A stretch of 35,732 bases of DNA from an uncultured Pseudoflavonifractor sp. Lineage in GTDB: Bacteria > Bacillota > Clostridia > Oscillospirales > Oscillospiraceae. The stretch lies in contig CANPTT010000022.1 in assembly GCA_947577065.1 (NCBI GenBank), positions 1 to 35,732 on the forward strand. The letters are read 5' to 3'. Shown one piece after another: positions 32,274 through 35,732 of the stretch. Each line of letters begins with the position of its first letter. Position 1 is the first letter of the stretch. A model generated the notes under the pieces. That model did not search any database, was not told the origin of the DNA, and saw only the letters and a list, made by a program, of their open reading frames with translations. Made by a program: the position numbers and the translations under genes.

Positions 32274-32534
32274 ATGGTGGAAGACATGAAGGACAAAAAG
32301 CTGGCGGAGGAGATCGTTGAAAAGCTCAAGGAACTGGTGAAAAAGGGCAACGTCACCAAGATCCAGGTCCTGAAGGACGGAGAGACCATCGTCAACTTCC
32401 CTCTGAACGTAGGCATTGTGGCCGGTGTGGCCGCCGCTCCCTGGGCCCTGATCCTGGCCGCTGTCACCACTCTTGGCATGGATTGCCACATTGATGTGGT
32501 GAAGGATGACGGCGAAGTGATCCATATCATCTGA
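32274..32534 (+). CDS. DUF4342 small membrane-associated protein
   Basis: 86-aa protein with a charged N-terminal helix (to about residue 30), then the DUF4342 pattern: GNVTKIQVLKDGETIVNFPLN, a hydrophobic segment GIVAGVAAAPWALILAAVTTL (about 47-67, split here only for reading), and a short C-terminal strand. It lacks the extra N-terminal UBA-like part found in some members. AAGGAGG precedes ATG 32274. Monocistronic, own promoter and terminator. Function unknown. Confidence 0.85.
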   Translation: MVEDMKDKKLAEEIVEKLKELVKKGNVTKIQVLKDGETIVNFPLNVGIVAGVAAAPWALILAAVTTLGMDCHIDVVKDDGEVIHII

Positions 32535-32571
32535 AAAAGAAACGCCGCCCTCCGGGCGGCGTTTCTTTTTC
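32535..32571. terminator. Bidirectional terminator
   Basis: AAAAGAAACGCCGCCC (32535-32550) pairs with GGGCGGCGTTTCTTTT (32554-32569) around a three-base loop. It lies between the DUF4342 gene and the convergent flavoprotein gene. Confidence 0.93.
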
Positions 32572-32587
32572 AAAATTTCAGCTTTCT

Positions 32588-34546
32588 TTACTCCTTCACA
32601 AACATTTTCTTCAGGGTGTCGATCATGGCGTTGGAGTCCAGTGTGGCGCCGGAAATAGCATCTACCTCCACACTCTGGGTATTGATGACCTCGTCAAAGA
32701 AGCTCTGAAGTTGAGCGTCATCCATAAACATGACGTCTCGACCGCTGACGATCTCCATATTGGTGATCTTGCCTCCGGCCACCTCCACCTTCAAAGTGAA
32801 TTCACCGTGATTTCCTTTGATCAACTGCTCATAGCTACCGTCGGGCTTGCCCGCAATATCATACTCCTCTTTCTTCATAATAAGGGGCGCCGCCACGGTG
32901 GACCGCCCACCAAAAGCGGTATCGGCCGCGCTTCGACCGGTGGCGATGGCCTCAGCCAGGAACATCCCGTTTTGATACAGGTTCGATACGAAAGATCCCA
33001 GTTCCCCTGCTTCATACAGGTTGGGGATAACCGTGCCATCCCAGCGCAGGACCTGAGCCTTGGTGTTCCGCTCGGCGCCGCCGGTGGTCCCTACCAGGCA
33101 GGGGGCGATCCCCACAGCATAGAAGGGAGCGGTATCAATGGGGCTCATCTTCTCAGCACTGCGGCCAAATTTGGTGTCTTTTCCGGCCTTTGCCATGGCA
33201 TTATACTCATCGATGGTAGCCTTCAGCGCCGCAGGGTCCCGGCCCAGCTTCCGGGCCAATTCCTCAATGGTGTCGGCCTTGATGATCCAGCCCTTATCCA
33301 ACTCCACGCTGTTGTCGTCAGACCAGACATAGCCCTCTGTCGTAATGGGCCAGCTCAGCCACTTGGTCACGATGGGGCCGGCAGTACGGGTCTTTTCATC
33401 GAAAATCAGATCTACGGGGAGTACCCGGTCATGGATCAGATCCACATAATGCCCGTACTCCTTAAATTTCATGTGCTGACGGTGATAGGCCCCCGTCTCG
33501 TCATAGAACCGGGTGTTGTCGGCGGCAACTTCGATCCAGGAGGTGCCCACCATGGAGAAGTTCCGCATAAACGCCGCGTCAAAGTCGGGAGTCTTGATCC
33601 CCAACCAGAAGCCGCCGGACTGGGTCTGGTTCTTCATGTGCCAGATTTTGGCCCCCGCGGCCATCAGGACCTGGATCGCGTCGCCGGTGTCGCCGGGAGT
33701 GCCGCCGGTATATACCATATCCATACCGTGAAAATCCCGCTGCATCTCCAGATTGTTTTCATAGCCGCCACACGCCAAAACCACTCCCTTAGCGGAGCCG
33801 ATGGTAAATTCTTTGCCGTCCTTATCGGTGGCTACCACGCCCAGGACCTTGCCATCCGCATCCTGGATAAGGGACTTGAAGGCAGTCTCAAAGCACAGTT
33901 CGATGTTCTTCCGGGCCCGGACCGCCAAGTCAAAGCCATGCCACACACCACCGTTTTCAAAGGTGGTCCCCACCTTGCGGACGTGGGAGGAGCAACCGGA
34001 GAAGCTGGCGCCGTCCAGGTCCGGGAACTCGGTGACCAGAGAACCCCAGTTGATGGGACCGCCGCCCACATAACCAAACTCATAGTCCACCTTCTCTACG
34101 GTACCCTGGATCCACTCGCCCTGTTCTGCAAACTCCTTGACCAGATAGTCCAGGTATTCGTCTTTGATGGGGTTGGGCTGGGAACAGGCATACAGATAAC
34201 GGCGGAAGGTATCCAGATCGTCGGGATTGGGCAGGATCACCGTCTGGCCCGAGGCGATAGAGTTGCCACCGGCCAGCTTCTCAGGCATTTTCTCCAGCAC
34301 ACAGATCTTAGCATCGGGGTCGATATCGTTGGCCTCCAAAGCAGCCGCTTCACCGGCCAGACCATAACCCACAATGAGAAAATCTACCTCCCTGTCAAAT
34401 TCAGGGACCACGGTAGGCGCAGGAGCTTCGGGGGTGGGGGCAGCTTCGGGGGTGGAACAGGAGGCCAGCAGTCCGGCCATAGTCAGACTGGCGGCCCCAG
34501 CCACTCCCCCCTTCAAGAAATCGCGGCGTGACAGTTTTTTTGCCAT
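32588..34546 (-). CDS. Tat-exported lipoprotein FAD/FMN reductase (fumarate reductase/urocanate reductase-like)
   Basis: 652 aa. A twin-arginine signal (SRRDFLKGG, residues 6-14) runs into a hydrophobic stretch with lipobox LASC, then a Pro/Ala linker. Residues about 50-540 are an FAD_binding_2 reductase: FLIVGYGLAGEAAALEA with the dinucleotide fold, GGNSIASGQ, VVLACGGYENN and NLYEAGELGSF. Residues about 565-652 are an FMN-binding domain ending in DAISGATLDSNAM, whose Thr is the attachment site used by ApbE. No haem CxxCH motif is present. Such proteins pass electrons to organic acceptors outside the membrane. The substrate is unknown and active-site residues differ from the canonical fumarate set. 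ATG 34546 follows GGAGAGGGAGAG. It is divergent from lysR. Confidence 0.9.
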   Translation of the reverse strand: MAKKLSRRDFLKGGVAGAASLTMAGLLASCSTPEAAPTPEAPAPTVVPEFDREVDFLIVGYGLAGEAAALEANDIDPDAKICVLEKMPEKLAGGNSIASGQTVILPNPDDLDTFRRYLYACSQPNPIKDEYLDYLVKEFAEQGEWIQGTVEKVDYEFGYVGGGPINWGSLVTEFPDLDGASFSGCSSHVRKVGTTFENGGVWHGFDLAVRARKNIELCFETAFKSLIQDADGKVLGVVATDKDGKEFTIGSAKGVVLACGGYENNLEMQRDFHGMDMVYTGGTPGDTGDAIQVLMAAGAKIWHMKNQTQSGGFWLGIKTPDFDAAFMRNFSMVGTSWIEVAADNTRFYDETGAYHRQHMKFKEYGHYVDLIHDRVLPVDLIFDEKTRTAGPIVTKWLSWPITTEGYVWSDDNSVELDKGWIIKADTIEELARKLGRDPAALKATIDEYNAMAKAGKDTKFGRSAEKMSPIDTAPFYAVGIAPCLVGTTGGAERNTKAQVLRWDGTVIPNLYEAGELGSFVSNLYQNGMFLAEAIATGRSAADTAFGGRSTVAAPLIMKKEEYDIAGKPDGSYEQLIKGNHGEFTLKVEVAGGKITNMEIVSGRDVMFMDDAQLQSFFDEVINTQSVEVDAISGATLDSNAMIDTLKKMFVKE

Positions 34547-34593
34547 ATGTATCTCTCCCTCTCCTTTTATTGTGTTGGCTTTCCTCTGCACAT

Positions 34594-34642
34594 ACTATAG
34601 CAAATTTGTGAATTGACAAACAATCTGACTATTTGCTATAAT
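34594..34642. promoter_or_regulatory. Divergent, mirror-image extended -10 promoters
   Basis: TATAGCAAAT (34596-34605) is the exact reverse complement of ATTTGCTATA (34631-34640). Read outward they give extended -10 elements: TGCTATAGT towards the flavoprotein gene and TGCTATAAT towards lysR. The lysR side also has TTGACA at 34613-34618 with an 18-base spacer to TATAAT (34637-34642). Confidence 0.7.
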
Positions 34643-34661
34643 GATAGAAAAATTTTATCAT
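34641..34661. promoter_or_regulatory. LysR-type T-N11-A box
   Basis: ATGAT-N11-ATCAT, followed by T-ATGAT. It overlaps the lysR -10 and is centred about 64 bases upstream of the predicted flavoprotein transcription start, the standard LysR recognition position. Confidence 0.7.
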
Positions 34662-34743
34662 TATGATCCTCAGCAAAATTGGCGGCCTGCAAGATCCCTC
34701 TCCGCCAGCTTTTTCCGAGGTTACGGCAGGAGGGGGAACCGAC

Positions 34744-35622
34744 TTGAACACGACGCAAATTTCATGTTTTCTGGAGGTGGCGCGGCAGCTCAGCTTTGCC
34801 CGCGCCGCGGAGAGCCTATACAGCTCTCAGCCGGTGGTGAGTTATCAGATCAAATCCTTGGAAGAAGAATTGGGGCTTAAGCTCTTTACCCGCAGCAACC
34901 GTGCGGTGGCCCTTACGGAGGCGGGCACTTACCTCTACACCCGCCTGGGCCCCATCAGTCGCCAGATCTCTGAATCCGTCACGGTGGCCCAGGCCATCCA
35001 GAGCCGGGAGCGGTCCATCATCCTTCTTCTGGTGCGGCGGCTCACCGACTACTCCAATTTGACCCGGACCATAAAGGATTTTTCGGACACTCACCCCTCC
35101 ACCCAGGTGGATATTTTTACCCAAAATGACACCGGCACATGCAAATTGCTGCTCAGCGGAAAGATCCAGCTGGCCTTTTGCTACCAATTTGAGATCCCAT
35201 CCCACTCCCGGCTTCGCTTTCTCCCCCTCAAGCGCATCGACTACTATGTGCTGGTCAATAAGGAGCATCCTCTGGCCCTATATAAACAGTTGACTTTGAA
35301 AGACCTGAATGGGGAACGGCTGGTCCTGGCCGAGTCCGAGCTGCAAAAAAATTCCGGTCTTATTTCCCGCAGCGAACTGGAAAAGCACGGTATTCATCTC
35401 TCGCCCATATGCAGTACCTTTGACGGAATGCTGCTGACGGTGGAGTCCGGCGTGGGCTTTACCATTCTTCCCTGCGACACGAAAAAGCGGTTTTCCGGCC
35501 TTATCAAGATCCCGGTCAAAGACCTCTCTCACACCGCCGTAGGACTTGCCTGGGATCCCTCTTCCGCCGGTCCGGCAGTTCTGGAGTTCATAGAATTGGC
35601 AAAGACCGGTTTGAAAAAATAG
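34744..35622 (+). CDS. LysR-family regulator
   Basis: 292-aa regulator, the usual family length. The N-terminal helix-turn-helix shows ISCFLEVARQLSFARAAESLYSSQ-type residues at 6-30, then PVVSYQIKSLEEELGLKLFTRSNR. Residues about 90-290 form the ligand-binding domain. I infer TTG 34744 as start: AGGAGGGGGAA lies eight bases upstream and the protein then begins one helix before the HTH. A longer frame from an ATG at 34663 adds 27 untypical residues. The last 110 bases of the window (35623-35732) hold no gene I can support. It probably controls the divergent flavin reductase and itself. Confidence 0.9.
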   Translation: MNTTQISCFLEVARQLSFARAAESLYSSQPVVSYQIKSLEEELGLKLFTRSNRAVALTEAGTYLYTRLGPISRQISESVTVAQAIQSRERSIILLLVRRLTDYSNLTRTIKDFSDTHPSTQVDIFTQNDTGTCKLLLSGKIQLAFCYQFEIPSHSRLRFLPLKRIDYYVLVNKEHPLALYKQLTLKDLNGERLVLAESELQKNSGLISRSELEKHGIHLSPICSTFDGMLLTVESGVGFTILPCDTKKRFSGLIKIPVKDLSHTAVGLAWDPSSAGPAVLEFIELAKTGLKK

Positions 35623-35732
35623 TCCCAATTCGGCTTTGTGTGTTCAGATGAATAGTTACTCAATATGACAAATCCCGATTTATCTGTCAAATTCTCTTGA
35701 AGCCCTGATATATCAAGTCTTTTCGCTGATTA

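Noticed and set aside
32711-34531. A 606-codon plus-strand frame opposite the flavin reductase.
   Set aside because: It has no ribosome site or recognisable domain and is rich in Gly, His, Leu and Val, as expected of an antisense shadow.

Overview
The window looks like chromosomal DNA from a spore-forming, anaerobic, GC-rich Clostridia species, probably Oscillospiraceae of the Flavonifractor/Intestinimonas/Lawsonibacter type. The evidence is strong AGGAGG-type ribosome binding sites, sigma-A-like promoters with 16-18 bp spacers, an intact pro-sigma-K gene, formate-tetrahydrofolate ligase, a PerR-type Fur regulator, lipoproteins throughout and some TTG starts. The genus is an inference. I see no phage, transposase, plasmid or CRISPR sequence.

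Layout. (1) 1-5035, minus strand: a DNA-repair/lipoprotein operon, mutY > transglutaminase lipoprotein > uvrC > a second transglutaminase lipoprotein cut by the window edge. (2) 5159-6145: sigK converges on a tiny YtxH-like gene. (3) 6226-9980: an operon-like run of a PyrC-like protein, a small membrane protein, a PyrF-like protein and a phosphatase-acetyltransferase fusion. Both pyrimidine-family proteins have lost nearly all catalytic residues while staying open and full or nearly full length. (4) 10042-11942: Na/phosphate cotransporter. (5) 12045-18749: a hydroxy-acid or sugar-acid cluster with glycerate 2-kinase, divergent larA-type racemase, split UxaA/SuyAB-type dehydratase, GntP permease and FadR-type GntR regulator. 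The larA promoter lies under a perfect 22-bp palindrome. (6) tRNA-Ser(GGA), then about 550 bases with no gene but several hairpins. (7) 19669-26205: a HutC-type GntR regulator and metallo-beta-lactamase hydrolase, divergent from a BMP-family nucleoside-type ABC transporter. (8) PerR-type regulator, a small lipoprotein, an aconitase-like hydratase (YbhJ type), formate-tetrahydrofolate ligase, a short-chain dehydrogenase and a DUF4342 protein. (9) 32588-35622: a Tat-exported lipoprotein flavin reductase, divergent from its likely LysR regulator.

How the parts fit. Region 5 reads as one catabolic unit: import by GntP, C2 epimerisation by the LarA homologue, elimination by the split dehydratase, and glycerate phosphorylation feeding glycolysis. 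Its substrate cannot be fixed from sequence. Region 7 reads as regulated uptake of a nucleoside-like or lactone-like compound. Region 9 resembles the extracellular flavin reductases gut anaerobes use with organic electron acceptors. The two candidates for something undescribed are the catalytically degenerate PyrC/PyrF pair and the LarA-plus-split-dehydratase cluster.
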